From contig JAEUKH010000023.1 of assembly GCA_016792845.1 (NCBI GenBank), positions 124,001 to 188,000 of the forward strand: a DNA stretch of 64,000 bases. The letters are read 5' to 3'. The position numbers were made by a program, and so were the translations under genes. Each line of letters starts with the position of its first letter. The first letter of the stretch is position 1. Below are positions 53,782-63,387 of this stretch, in pieces. Source of the stretch: Myxococcales bacterium. Its GTDB lineage: Bacteria > Myxococcota_A > Polyangia > Polyangiales > Ga0077539. The notes under the pieces are model-generated. The model saw only the letters and a list, made by a program, of their open reading frames with translations, made no database searches and had not been told where the DNA came from.

Positions 53782-55521
53782 ATGAGCCACCCCGAAGCGC
53801 CGCCTGCCGAGGCCGCGGCCGAGACGACCGAACCCCCTGTGCGCCCTGTCGCGCCTTCATGGCGCACCCGCTTGGGCGCGTCGGCGCTCTCGGGCGCGTC
53901 GCTGGTCTTCGCCCTCGCCATCACGGTGAAGGCCCACCTGCATTTCATGCTGCCCTTCGCGACGCCGGTGAGCAACGACGAGGGCTACATCTCGGCCTTC
54001 GCGATGCGCATGATCGACGGGCGCTGGCTGCCCTACGTCGACGCGGTGTCGCAGCGCGGGCCGATTCTGTACTGGGTGACCGCGGCGGTGATGCGCCTCG
54101 CGGGGCGCTTCTCGTGGCTGCCCATTCGCGGCCTCGCGCTGTCGATCTCGTTGCTGCTGGTCTTGGGCTGCTACCTCCTCGCGCGGGCGCTCTTTACGCC
54201 CCTCGCGGGGGGCCTGGCGGCGCTGTTCGTGACCTACTTTCTCTCGTACGAGCTCAACCCGTGGGACGGTGTGGGCCTCAACGGCGAGGGCATGGCCATG
54301 GTCTTCGCCCTCGGCTCGATGCTCGCGGTGAGCCGTGTGATGTTGGGCGACGACGCGCCGCGGGTTCAGCGCAGGCTGACCGTGGCCTCGGGGGCGCTCA
54401 TCGCGCTGGCGGGGCTCTCGAAGCAGATGGCCCTGGCCCACGCGGCGCCGAGCGTGCTCTGGCTGGCGCTGGGGCGCGTCGACGACGACCGCGGGTTCAA
54501 GACCCGGATGCGCGCGGTGGGCGCCTTCGTCGCGGGGGCCCTGGCGCCCTACGCGCTGGTGTTGGGCCTCTACGCGGCGACGGGGCATCTGCGCGAATTT
54601 GTTTATTATTATCAGCGGTACGGCCGCGACATCTTCATGGCGCCGGTCACGGTGACGGCGTACCGCGAGAAGCTCCGCGAGCAGATCGACAAGTACTTTC
54701 TGGGCATCGCGGGGGTCGGCAGCCTTGCGACGCTGTACCTCGGTCAGACGCTCTCGCGCACGTTGCGCGGGCCTGGGGGGCTCGGCCGGTGGCGTCGCGA
54801 GGCGCCGCGGTACTTCGCGGTGGCGCAGATGGCCTTCGGGGCGCTCGGGGCGTGCTTCACGGGGCGCTTCTTCCCGCACTATTTTGTGCAGCTCTTCCCG
54901 GTTGCGGCGGTGGTCGCGGGGGCGGCCGGGGCCTCGATGCTTGAGGCCGAGGGTGACGCCGGCACGGTCGATCGGCCGCGCGGCTGGCTCGCTCAGAACA
55001 TCGCGGGGCTCGTGGCGGTGCTCGGCGCGATGGCGCTCTTGACCGTGAGCGCGTCGGCCCTCGACCGGGTGGTGCGCTTCCGTCGCGACACCGACCGTTG
55101 GTACCAAGACCCGCGGGCCGACGCCATTGTGCGGTATGTGATTGAAAAGACGGCGCCGAGCGACCTGATTTTTGTCTGGGGCTTTCGCGCCGAGACCCAC
55201 GTCTCGTCGGGGCGCCGCCCGGCGTCGCGATTTGTGTACAGCGTGTACCCGGCGGGGGTGGTGCCGTGGTTCCAAGCGACGCGCGACGAAGAAGAGCAGC
55301 GGCAGGTGCCGGGGGCGCGGCAGCAGCTCCTCGACGACCTTGAGAGCAACCGCCCCGAGCTCGTGATCGACGCGGGCCGCTCGATGAACGGGCGATACAT
55401 GTACAACTATCCGGTGTTGCGCACCTACCTCGACCGCAACTACTGCTTTATGCGCTACGTCGACGGTGAGCCCATCTATCGCCGTCGTCATGGCGCAAAC
55501 TGCCCGCCCGCTGATTACTGA
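53782..55521 (+). CDS. GT-C type membrane glycosyltransferase (family 39-like)
   Basis: A 579-residue integral membrane protein with about nine to eleven hydrophobic segments. The first periplasmic loop contains FATPVSNDEGYISAF with Asp-Glu, the typical GT-C catalytic position, followed by MIDGRWLPYVDAVSQRGPILYW. The C-terminal soluble domain includes PSDLIFVWGFRAETH and LVIDAGRSMNGRYM. Such enzymes transfer sugars from polyprenyl phosphate carriers to lipids or proteins in the envelope. Given the many secreted repeat proteins around it, protein O-glycosylation is a possible role, but this is inference. Confidence 0.8.
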   Translation: MSHPEAPPAEAAAETTEPPVRPVAPSWRTRLGASALSGASLVFALAITVKAHLHFMLPFATPVSNDEGYISAFAMRMIDGRWLPYVDAVSQRGPILYWVTAAVMRLAGRFSWLPIRGLALSISLLLVLGCYLLARALFTPLAGGLAALFVTYFLSYELNPWDGVGLNGEGMAMVFALGSMLAVSRVMLGDDAPRVQRRLTVASGALIALAGLSKQMALAHAAPSVLWLALGRVDDDRGFKTRMRAVGAFVAGALAPYALVLGLYAATGHLREFVYYYQRYGRDIFMAPVTVTAYREKLREQIDKYFLGIAGVGSLATLYLGQTLSRTLRGPGGLGRWRREAPRYFAVAQMAFGALGACFTGRFFPHYFVQLFPVAAVVAGAAGASMLEAEGDAGTVDRPRGWLAQNIAGLVAVLGAMALLTVSASALDRVVRFRRDTDRWYQDPRADAIVRYVIEKTAPSDLIFVWGFRAETHVSSGRRPASRFVYSVYPAGVVPWFQATRDEEEQRQVPGARQQLLDDLESNRPELVIDAGRSMNGRYMYNYPVLRTYLDRNYCFMRYVDGEPIYRRRHGANCPPADY

Positions 55522-55655
55522 ATCGCGGCCCGCAGCAGGGCAGACACAGTCTCAATTCGACGGCAAGTTCGCCGCGCGTGGGGCGGAATTTGCTGGAGAG
55601 ATGTTCTCTCTCCGCAGAGTTCAAGTTAGCGTGAGCGTGAAAGGAGTGGGTTTCA

Positions 55656-58600
55656 TTGCCTACGACTCGTTCACTACTGTTCCATACATTGACGCTCGCC
55701 GCGGCGCTCGTACTGGGGTGCTCTGGGCGGAGCGTCGTCGGGGGGGAAGTACCCTCGAACCAACCCGACGCTGCCGTCACCGACGTCAGCGGCATTGACA
55801 GCGCGACGAGCTGTCCCGACGGGCAGATCGCGTGCGCGGGGCGTTGTTACGACCCTCGCGCCAACAACGATCACTGCGGTGCCTGCGGCAACACCTGTAC
55901 GGCTGGCAACACCTGCCAGAACGGCGCCTGCGTCCCGCGGTGCATGGGCAACGAGACCCTCTGCGCATCGAACGGGGGCACGCCCCGCTGTTCGATCCTC
56001 TCGACCGACACGGCCAACTGCGGGACTTGCGGCAACGCGTGCAGCCGCGACCAGGTCTGCGCCAACGGCACCTGCACGTTCATGTGCACGGGCATGGCGG
56101 TCGAGTGCCCCGGCAACAGCAGCTCGCTCGACGGCGGCACGGGCGGTCGCTACTGCGCCGAGCTCAACTCTGATCGCAGCAACTGCGGCGCCTGCGGCAA
56201 CAGCTGTCTCGAAGGCTACTCGTGCGAGCAAGGTCGCTGTCGCATTCGATGCGCCGAGCTCGAGGTCGCGTGCCCCTTGCCGAACCGCGCCGACGCGGGC
56301 GTGATGGGCGGCGGCGAGGCCTGCGTCAACACCGCGAACGACGTTCGCAACTGCGGCATGTGCGGCAACGTCTGCCCCCTCGGGCAGTTCTGCGTGCGCG
56401 GGGCCTGCGCCACCATGTGCGGCTCGGGGCTCACCAACTGCACGGGCACTTGTCGCGACCTCCAGAGCGATCGCATGGGCTGCGGCGCCTGCGACAACGC
56501 GTGCCGCTCGGGCGAGCTCTGCGTCAACGGCATGTGCACCGTCTCGTGCGGCGCGGGCCAGTCTGACTGCATGGGCGTGTGCCGCGACCTCGGCACCGAC
56601 GTGAACAACTGCGGCGTCTGCGGCACGCGCTGCGCGCCGGGCCAGGTCTGCTCGATGGGCATGTGCCAGGTGAGCTGCGGCGGCGGCACCACCAACTGCA
56701 CGGGCGTGTGTCGCGATCTCCAGAGCGACACGGCCAACTGCGGCGCCTGCGGGATGGCCTGTCCGGCAGGGCAGATCTGCTCGATGGGCATGTGCCAGGT
56801 GAGCTGCGGCGGCGGCACCACCAACTGCAACGGGGTGTGTCGCGACGTCACCACCGACAACAACAACTGCGGCATGTGCGGTCGCATGTGCCCCGCGGGT
56901 CAGCTCTGCTCGAACGGCATGTGCCAGGTGAGCTGCGGCGCGGGCACCACCAACTGCGAGGGCGTGTGCCGCGACACGAGCACCGACCTCAACAACTGCG
57001 GCGCCTGCGGCACCCGGTGCCAGGCGGGCGAGGTCTGCTCGGCGGGCCGTTGTCAGGTGAGCTGCGGCGGCGGTCAGACCGAGTGCATGGGCGTCTGCCG
57101 CGACCTCACCACCGACAACAACAACTGCGGCGCGTGCGGCCGCATGTGCGCGTCGGGGCAGCTCTGCTCGAACGGCATGTGCGCCGTGTCGTGCGGGGCT
57201 GGCACCACCAACTGCGAAGGCGTCTGCCGCGACATTCAGACCGACAACAACAACTGCGGCGCCTGCGGCCGGGTCTGCCCCGCGGGGCAGCTCTGTTCGA
57301 GCGGCACGTGCTCGGTCTCATGCATGGAGGGGCTCACCCAGTGCTCGGGCGTGTGCCGCGACCTCGCCACCGACACAAACAACTGCGGCGTCTGCGGCAA
57401 CGTGTGCCCCTCGGGCAGCGTGTGCTCGCGCGGCATGTGTCAGGTGTCGTGCGGGGCGGGCACCACCAACTGCTCGGGCGCGTGTCGCGACCTCCAGACC
57501 GACAACAACAACTGCGGCATGTGCGGCACGATGTGTCCGAGCGGCCAGGTGTGCTCAGGGGGGCGCTGCCAGGTGTCGTGCGGCACGGGCCTCACCAACT
57601 GCACCGGCACCTGCCGCGACCTCCAGAACGACCGCTTGAACTGCGGCGTCTGCGGCACGGTCTGCCCGTCGGGGCAGAGCTGCATGAGCGGCATGTGCGT
57701 GACCTCGTGTCCGTCGGGGCAAGTTGAGTGTTCGGGCACCTGCCGAGAGCTCAGCACCGACCGGTTGAACTGCGGCGCCTGCGGCCGGGTCTGCCCGAGC
57801 GGCCAGGTCTGCTCGGCCGGCAACTGCACGGTCTCTTGCACCGCGGGCACGACCATCTGTTCGGGCGTGTGTCGCGACCTTCAGACCGACAACAACAACT
57901 GCGGCTCGTGCGGTCGCATGTGTCCGAGCGGTCAGGTCTGCTCGGGCGGGCAGTGCGCGGTCTCGTGCGGGGCAGGGCTCAACAACTGCTCGGGCGTGTG
58001 CCGCGACCTTCAGACCGACAACAACAACTGCGGCATGTGCGGCCGCGCTTGCGCCTCGGGTCAGGTGTGCTCGGCCGGTGTCTGCACGGTGTCGTGCGGC
58101 GCGGGTACGACCAACTGCTCGGGCGTGTGCCGCGTGCTCTCGACCGACAACGCCAACTGCGGCGCCTGCGGTCGCGTCTGCGCCTCGGGTCAGGTCTGCA
58201 CCAACGGCGTCTGCACGGTGTCGTGCGGCGCGGGTACGACCAACTGCTCGGGCGTGTGCCGCGACCTCGCCACCGACAACAACAACTGCGGCTCGTGCGG
58301 TCGCGCGTGCCCCTCGGGGCAGGTCTGCTCGGGCGGCACCTGCAACGTGTCGTGCGGCGCGGGTACGACCAACTGCTCGGGCGTGTGCCGCGACCTCGGC
58401 ACCGACAACGCCAACTGCGGCATGTGCGGCCGTGCGTGTCCCTCGGGGCAGGCGTGCACCAACGGCACCTGCTCGGTCTCGTGCTCGACGGGTCTGAGCA
58501 ACTGCTCGGGCGTGTGCCGCGACCTCACCAGCGACACCAACAACTGCGGCTCCTGCGGTCGGCTCTGCGCCTCGGGGCAGATCTGCGTGTCGAGCGTGTG

Positions 58601-60386
58601 CACGGTCACCTGCGGGACGGGCACCACCAACTGCTCGGGCGTGTGCCGCGACCTCCAGACCGACACCAACAACTGCGGCGCCTGCGGCCGCGTGTGCCCC
58701 GCGGGTCAGCTCTGCTCGGCGGGCTCGTGCTCGGTGAGCTGCGGCACGGGCACCACCAACTGCTCGGGCGTGTGCCGTAACCTCCAGTCTGACAACGCCA
58801 ACTGCGGCGCCTGCGGCCGCGTCTGCGCGTCGGGTCAGGTGTGCACCAACGGCACCTGCACGGTGTCATGCTCGACGGGCCAGTCGGTCTGTTCGGGCGT
58901 GTGCCGCGATCTTCAGACCGACAACAACAACTGCGGTTCGTGCGGTCGTGTGTGCCCGAGCGGGCAGGTCTGCTCGGCGGGGGTCTGCAACGTGTCGTGC
59001 GCCTCGGGTACGACCAACTGCTCGGGGGTGTGCCGCGACCTCACCACCGACAACGCCAACTGCGGCGCCTGCGGCCGCGCATGCCCCGCGGGGCAGCTCT
59101 GCTCGGCGGGCGTGTGCACCGTGAGCTGCGCCTCGGGCACGACCAACTGCTCGGGGGTGTGCCGCGACCTCACCACCGACAACGCCAACTGCGGCGCGTG
59201 CGGCCGGGCGTGTCCGAGCGGCCAGGTGTGCTCGGGCGGCACCTGCAACGTGTCGTGCGCTTCGGGTACGACCAACTGCTCGGGCGTGTGCCGCGACCTC
59301 ACCACCGACAACAACAACTGCGGCGCCTGCGCGCGGGTGTGTCCGAGCGGCCAGGTGTGCTCGTCGGGCGTGTGCACGGTGACCTGCGGTTCGGGCACGA
59401 CCAACTGCTCGGGGGTGTGCCGTAACCTCCAGACCGACAACGCCAACTGCGGCGCCTGCGGGCGAACGTGTCCGAGCGGGCAGCTCTGCTCGGGCGGCGC
59501 GTGCGTGGTGTCGTGCGGCACGGGCTTCACCAACTGCTCGGGCGTGTGCCGCGACCTCACCAGCGACAACAACAACTGCGGCGCCTGCGCGCGGGTCTGC
59601 CCGACGGGGCAGGTCTGCACGAGCGGGGCCTGCACGACGGTGTGTTCGAGCGGCCTCACCAACTGCTCGGGCGTGTGTCGCTCGCTCCAGACCGACAACG
59701 CCAACTGCGGCGCGTGCGGCAACGTGTGCGCGCAAGGGCTCACCTGCGTGAGCGGGAGCTGCACCTTGGTGTGCGCCACCGGGCAGACCAACTGCTCGGG
59801 CGTGTGCCGTAACCTCCAGACCGACAACGCCAACTGCGGCGCCTGCGCGCGGGTCTGCCCGAGCGGTCAGGTGTGTTCGAACGGTGCGTGCAGCGTCAAC
59901 TGCTCGACCGGGCAGACCAACTGCTCGGGCGTGTGCCGCGACCTCACCAGCGACAACAACAACTGCGGCGCCTGCGGCCGCGTGTGCAGCACGGGCCAGG
60001 CCTGTGTTTCAGGCACCTGCGTGGGTCAAGGCGCCCTGCGGTTCACCCTCACCTGGGACACCGTGGGCGACATGGACCTCCACGTCTTGCCGCCCTGCGG
60101 CACCGAGATCTACTACGGCCGCTTGATGGCGTGTGGCGGCACCCTCGACGTCGACGACACCACCCAGCGCGGCCCAGAGAACGTCTTCTGGAGCAGCTCG
60201 TACACCCCGGGGCGCTACTACGTCTGCCCCGAGGCGTACACCAGCGCCGTGGCCAACGCGACGTGGACCCTCGTGGTCGTGCGCGGAGGCATCGAGGTGC
60301 ATCGCAGCACGGGTCGACGCGGGCGCACCGACGGCAACGTGCCGTGTAACAGCTCGTTCCCCGGTGTGGTGACGTTGAACCTCTGA
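55656..60386 (+). CDS. Giant Cys-rich repeat protein, 32 Stig1-like units plus DUF2135-like cap
   Basis: A 1576-residue surface protein. It starts at TTG 55656, supported by AAGGAG 9 bp upstream, and has lipobox LGCS (Cys22). About 32 units of roughly 43 residues follow (129 bp each), with eight Cys per unit: CSGVCRDLQTDNNNCGxCG, then xxCPSGQVCSxGxCxVSC. The early units are diverged and the later ones highly similar, which shows expansion at the C-terminal side. The last 120 residues form a cap: LTWDTVGDMDLHVLPP, YGRLMACGGTLDVDDT, PENVFWSSSYTPGRYYV. This fits DUF2135/YfaP-type beta domains. Disulfides probably make a long rigid rod with the cap at the tip. Confidence 0.85.
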   Translation: MPTTRSLLFHTLTLAAALVLGCSGRSVVGGEVPSNQPDAAVTDVSGIDSATSCPDGQIACAGRCYDPRANNDHCGACGNTCTAGNTCQNGACVPRCMGNETLCASNGGTPRCSILSTDTANCGTCGNACSRDQVCANGTCTFMCTGMAVECPGNSSSLDGGTGGRYCAELNSDRSNCGACGNSCLEGYSCEQGRCRIRCAELEVACPLPNRADAGVMGGGEACVNTANDVRNCGMCGNVCPLGQFCVRGACATMCGSGLTNCTGTCRDLQSDRMGCGACDNACRSGELCVNGMCTVSCGAGQSDCMGVCRDLGTDVNNCGVCGTRCAPGQVCSMGMCQVSCGGGTTNCTGVCRDLQSDTANCGACGMACPAGQICSMGMCQVSCGGGTTNCNGVCRDVTTDNNNCGMCGRMCPAGQLCSNGMCQVSCGAGTTNCEGVCRDTSTDLNNCGACGTRCQAGEVCSAGRCQVSCGGGQTECMGVCRDLTTDNNNCGACGRMCASGQLCSNGMCAVSCGAGTTNCEGVCRDIQTDNNNCGACGRVCPAGQLCSSGTCSVSCMEGLTQCSGVCRDLATDTNNCGVCGNVCPSGSVCSRGMCQVSCGAGTTNCSGACRDLQTDNNNCGMCGTMCPSGQVCSGGRCQVSCGTGLTNCTGTCRDLQNDRLNCGVCGTVCPSGQSCMSGMCVTSCPSGQVECSGTCRELSTDRLNCGACGRVCPSGQVCSAGNCTVSCTAGTTICSGVCRDLQTDNNNCGSCGRMCPSGQVCSGGQCAVSCGAGLNNCSGVCRDLQTDNNNCGMCGRACASGQVCSAGVCTVSCGAGTTNCSGVCRVLSTDNANCGACGRVCASGQVCTNGVCTVSCGAGTTNCSGVCRDLATDNNNCGSCGRACPSGQVCSGGTCNVSCGAGTTNCSGVCRDLGTDNANCGMCGRACPSGQACTNGTCSVSCSTGLSNCSGVCRDLTSDTNNCGSCGRLCASGQICVSSVCTVTCGTGTTNCSGVCRDLQTDTNNCGACGRVCPAGQLCSAGSCSVSCGTGTTNCSGVCRNLQSDNANCGACGRVCASGQVCTNGTCTVSCSTGQSVCSGVCRDLQTDNNNCGSCGRVCPSGQVCSAGVCNVSCASGTTNCSGVCRDLTTDNANCGACGRACPAGQLCSAGVCTVSCASGTTNCSGVCRDLTTDNANCGACGRACPSGQVCSGGTCNVSCASGTTNCSGVCRDLTTDNNNCGACARVCPSGQVCSSGVCTVTCGSGTTNCSGVCRNLQTDNANCGACGRTCPSGQLCSGGACVVSCGTGFTNCSGVCRDLTSDNNNCGACARVCPTGQVCTSGACTTVCSSGLTNCSGVCRSLQTDNANCGACGNVCAQGLTCVSGSCTLVCATGQTNCSGVCRNLQTDNANCGACARVCPSGQVCSNGACSVNCSTGQTNCSGVCRDLTSDNNNCGACGRVCSTGQACVSGTCVGQGALRFTLTWDTVGDMDLHVLPPCGTEIYYGRLMACGGTLDVDDTTQRGPENVFWSSSYTPGRYYVCPEAYTSAVANATWTLVVVRGGIEVHRSTGRRGRTDGNVPCNSSFPGVVTLNL

Positions 60387-60546
60387 GCCCTCTCCTCGCT
60401 CGGCGCCCGCGTCACCTCATGGTGCGGGCGTCGGCGCCCTCCTCGGCAGCCTCTCACCGCACTCCCTGAAGCGCCCCTCGGCCCCGGCGAGGGCGGCGCG
60501 CTGCGCCCGCACACATCTCTGCAACTGTCTGATTTTACTTGGATTT
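60387..60546. other. Intergenic region after the giant repeat gene
   Basis: 160 bp between two convergent genes. CGCCCGC and GCGGGCG (60402-60428) can pair around a 13-nt loop, but no T-run follows. No open frame of interest. Confidence 0.4.
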
Positions 60547-61734
60547 TTACGAGGCTTCGAGCGCGCAAAGCAGCGCGAGGGACTCCGCGTCGCCGCTCGC
60601 CTCGGCCGCGCGTCGCCCGGCCTTGAGGAGCACCCGACGAGGGCCGAAGCGCGCGATGCCGCGGGCCACGAGCTCGAGGGCGACGTCGTAGGTCTGGCCC
60701 CAGGTGAAATACCGCGCCGCGCGGGCGTGGGTCGCCGCGGTGGCCCCTTCGAGGAAGAGCCCCATCGCGACCAGGGTGCCCGCCAGGTTGGCGCGCGAGG
60801 GCGCCCGCTCGAGCCCCGGCGCATCGCCCGCCGCCCGCTGAGCGACCCGCACCAGCAGCGCGAGCCCCGCACGCCCGTGCCGTCTGACGACCTCGCCGAG
60901 GGCCTCTTCGACCGGCGCGCTCCATCGCGGAAACGCGCCCCCGAGCGGCGAGGCGTACACCCCAGGGTCGCCGAGCGTGACCAGCCGCGCCTCGGGCGAC
61001 AGCGCGCGAGAGCTCCGCACCGGCGACGGGCTCCGCGCGACGGCGCCGAGCAGCGCGCGCGACACCGCCGAGAGGGCCGCGTCTTGGGCGCTTCGCCGCG
61101 GCACAAAGCCCGTCGGCAGGTGGTCGCGCACCGACGCTTCGAGCACCGCGACCACCGCGCCTTCGGCCGGCAAGGGCGCGACGGCGAGCTGCGCCACGAC
61201 CCTCCCGCGAACCCGCACCAACGCCGCCCGACCCGCCGCCGTGCTCGGCGAGAGCCGCGCGAGACGGGGCGCGAGCGTCGGCCCGAGCTGTGTGAGGCTC
61301 CAGCGGTGCCAGGGGTCGTCGTGGGGCGCGCCCTGAGGGCCCCAGAAGGCGATCAACGGGAGCCGGGCGGCGAGACCCGCCACCCATGCGTCAAGAGCCG
61401 CTGCGAAGGCGTCTAGGGCGCTCTGTCGCTGTGCTACGCCGCGGGCCCCGGCGCGACGCCCGCGACGGTCGCGGGCCGCCTTCACGGGCTCGGGCGCGGA
61501 GTGCGCACGCGCGGCGGCGTCAAATGCGCCGATTTCGCCTGAAAAACAGGCAAACTCTGCGTCGACCTCTGCGGCCGCGGCGAGGGGCGCGGGCAGACCG
61601 ATCGTGACCTGCGCCCGCTCGTCGGGGGTGAGGGCTCGGGCAAAGAGCGCGAAGGCCTCTGCGGTGGGGCTGAGCGCGTCGGCGGCGAGCACGCCGTGGT
61701 TTACGAAGAGGTAGCTGAAGCGAGGGTCGCGCAT
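60547..61734 (-). CDS. Hypothetical protein, 395 residues
   Basis: I do not recognise this protein. It starts MRDPRFSYLFVNHGVLAAD and is Ala/Arg-rich. The middle holds a beta-rich section (RVRGRVVAQLAVAPLPAEGAVVAVLEASV). The C-terminal 150 residues are helical (TWGQTYDVALELVARGIARFG). There is no signal peptide or membrane segment. It is on the same strand as the downstream part of the kinase cluster, with 46 bp to the kinase stop, so co-transcription with the kinase is possible. Codon use is typical of the window. Confidence 0.65.
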   Translation of the reverse strand: MRDPRFSYLFVNHGVLAADALSPTAEAFALFARALTPDERAQVTIGLPAPLAAAAEVDAEFACFSGEIGAFDAAARAHSAPEPVKAARDRRGRRAGARGVAQRQSALDAFAAALDAWVAGLAARLPLIAFWGPQGAPHDDPWHRWSLTQLGPTLAPRLARLSPSTAAGRAALVRVRGRVVAQLAVAPLPAEGAVVAVLEASVRDHLPTGFVPRRSAQDAALSAVSRALLGAVARSPSPVRSSRALSPEARLVTLGDPGVYASPLGGAFPRWSAPVEEALGEVVRRHGRAGLALLVRVAQRAAGDAPGLERAPSRANLAGTLVAMGLFLEGATAATHARAARYFTWGQTYDVALELVARGIARFGPRRVLLKAGRRAAEASGDAESLALLCALEAS

Positions 61735-61780
61735 GGGGGCACCTTCGGGCGGGCGGTCTCGGGGCGCGCGAGGCCGAGGC

Positions 61781-63265
61781 TCAGTCGTTCCACCGGTGGT
61801 AGGGCTGGGCGGTGCCGGGGTCGCGGGAGGCGGGCGGCGTCTCGGGTTGCGCGGCCGAAGAAGGGGCGCCCGAGAGGCCCACGTCGGCGTGGCGTCGACG
61901 GTGCCGGTGGTGTCGATGATGGCGCGCCGCGGGCGTCGCCGACGGAGCCGCGCGCTCAGGGGCGGTGACGAGGGCCATGGGGGGCGGGTCGCGGGTCTCG
62001 ATCACCGTCGGGGCGGCCGCTGCGATCACCTCGGGGTGCACCGCGGCGGGGGCGGCCAGCGCCGGAGGCTGCGGCGCAGGGGCGCTCACCGTGGGCGCCG
62101 GGGCGCTCGCCGCGGCGGTTGGGGCAGGGGGGCGCGCGCGGTTCGCGAGGCGCGCCATCGCGAGGGTGAGCACGCCGAACACCAGCCCCGCCGCCACCGC
62201 CGCAAGCCACCAGGTGCGCCGCAGCGGCGCGGCCTGTGACACCCTCGGGTTAGACGTCATCACCCCGAGCGCGGGAGTCTTAAACTCTGGCACGATCTCA
62301 TCGAGCCTAGAGAGGAAGGCCGCCGCCGACTGAGGCCGCTCAGCGGGGTCTTTGGCGAGGGCCCGCGCGACGAGGGCTTCGAGCGAGTCTGAGACCGCCA
62401 CGAGGGGCGCCGCCTCGCGCAAGGGCGGGGGCACCGTCTTGATGTGGTGCGCCATCACCACCACCGCGTCGTCTTCGGTGAACGGCGCGTTGCCCGTGAT
62501 CATGTGGAAGAGCAGCACGCCCACCGCGTAGAGGTCGCTGCGGCCGTCGAGGCTCTTGCCCTGCGCTTGTTCGGGCGACATGTAGCGCGGCGTGCCGAAG
62601 ACCGTGCCCTCTTGCGTCGCGAGGGGGTCGATGCCCTCGGCCTTGTCGCCGTCGCGAATCTTCGCGATGCCGAAATCGACCACCTTCACCACCTCGTCTT
62701 CGTCAGGCCGACCGTGGACCCGCGCGAGGAAGATGTTGTCGGGCTTGAGATCGCGGTGAATGATGCCCGCGGCGTGGGCCTCGTCGAGGGAGCGCAAGAC
62801 CCCCATCGCGATCTTCGTGGCGAGCTCTTGCCCGAGCGGCCCCTCGCGGCGCATCCGGGTCGAGAGCATCTCGCCTTCGAGAAGCTCCATCGCGAGGTAG
62901 AGGAGCCCGTCGTCGGTCTGACCGAAATCGAAGAGCGTGACGGTGTTGGGGTGCTTGAGCTGCGAGAGCGTGCGGGCCTCGCGCTTGAAGCGGGCCACGG
63001 TCTCAGGGTCGCGACCCAACTCGCGCCGCAAGACCTTCAGCGCGATCTCGCGCCGCATGGGCGACTGCTCGGCGCGGTACACCGTGCCCATGCCGCCCGA
63101 ACCGATGCGGCCGAGGAGCGTAAACCGCCCCGCCAGCGTCGCCCCGAGCATCGCGTCACGGCCCGACGCCTCGTAGGCCTCGCGCGACACAAGCCGACGG
63201 CCGTCGCGCGGACACTGCGACGTCTCGGCAGGATACTCATTGCGACAGAGGGCACAAAGGCTCAC
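61781..63265 (-). CDS. Serine/threonine protein kinase with N-terminal zinc ribbon
   Basis: A 494-residue kinase. A zinc-ribbon-like Cys set comes first (CALCRNEYPAETSQCPRDGRRL). The kinase domain follows: IGSGGMGTVYRAEQ, ATP Lys in IALKVLRRE, catalytic loop HRDLKPDN, DFG in VVDFGIAK, and GTPRYMSPEQAQG. All catalytic residues are present. After about residue 365 come a transmembrane helix (WWLAAVAAGLVFGVLTLAMA), a long Ala/Pro region, and a His/Arg-rich tail (ARHHRHHRHRRRH). GTG 63265 is chosen because the ribbon starts directly behind it. Substrates are unknown. Confidence 0.9.
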   Translation of the reverse strand: MSLCALCRNEYPAETSQCPRDGRRLVSREAYEASGRDAMLGATLAGRFTLLGRIGSGGMGTVYRAEQSPMRREIALKVLRRELGRDPETVARFKREARTLSQLKHPNTVTLFDFGQTDDGLLYLAMELLEGEMLSTRMRREGPLGQELATKIAMGVLRSLDEAHAAGIIHRDLKPDNIFLARVHGRPDEDEVVKVVDFGIAKIRDGDKAEGIDPLATQEGTVFGTPRYMSPEQAQGKSLDGRSDLYAVGVLLFHMITGNAPFTEDDAVVVMAHHIKTVPPPLREAAPLVAVSDSLEALVARALAKDPAERPQSAAAFLSRLDEIVPEFKTPALGVMTSNPRVSQAAPLRRTWWLAAVAAGLVFGVLTLAMARLANRARPPAPTAAASAPAPTVSAPAPQPPALAAPAAVHPEVIAAAAPTVIETRDPPPMALVTAPERAAPSATPAARHHRHHRHRRRHADVGLSGAPSSAAQPETPPASRDPGTAQPYHRWND

Positions 63266-63387
63266 AACAACAACCGCCTCGCAGCGCGCAGTTCGGGGGG
63301 CGCCGCACACGTCACCAAGGGCGTCGACCCGAAGCAGTCAGAAGCCTAGCATTCTCAAGCGACCGCGGGGGGCATACTCTCACCCTC

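Noticed and set aside
55900..60000. Long open frames on the opposite strand and in other frames through the Cys-rich gene
   Set aside because: They arise from the 129-bp repeat period and high GC. They lack credible starts, and their protein patterns mirror the repeat. The plus-strand frame has signal, Cys spacing and a C-terminal domain.
55800..60000. CRISPR-like regular repeat spacing
   Set aside because: The period is 129 bp, the units are coding and in frame, and there are no unique spacers between short palindromic repeats.
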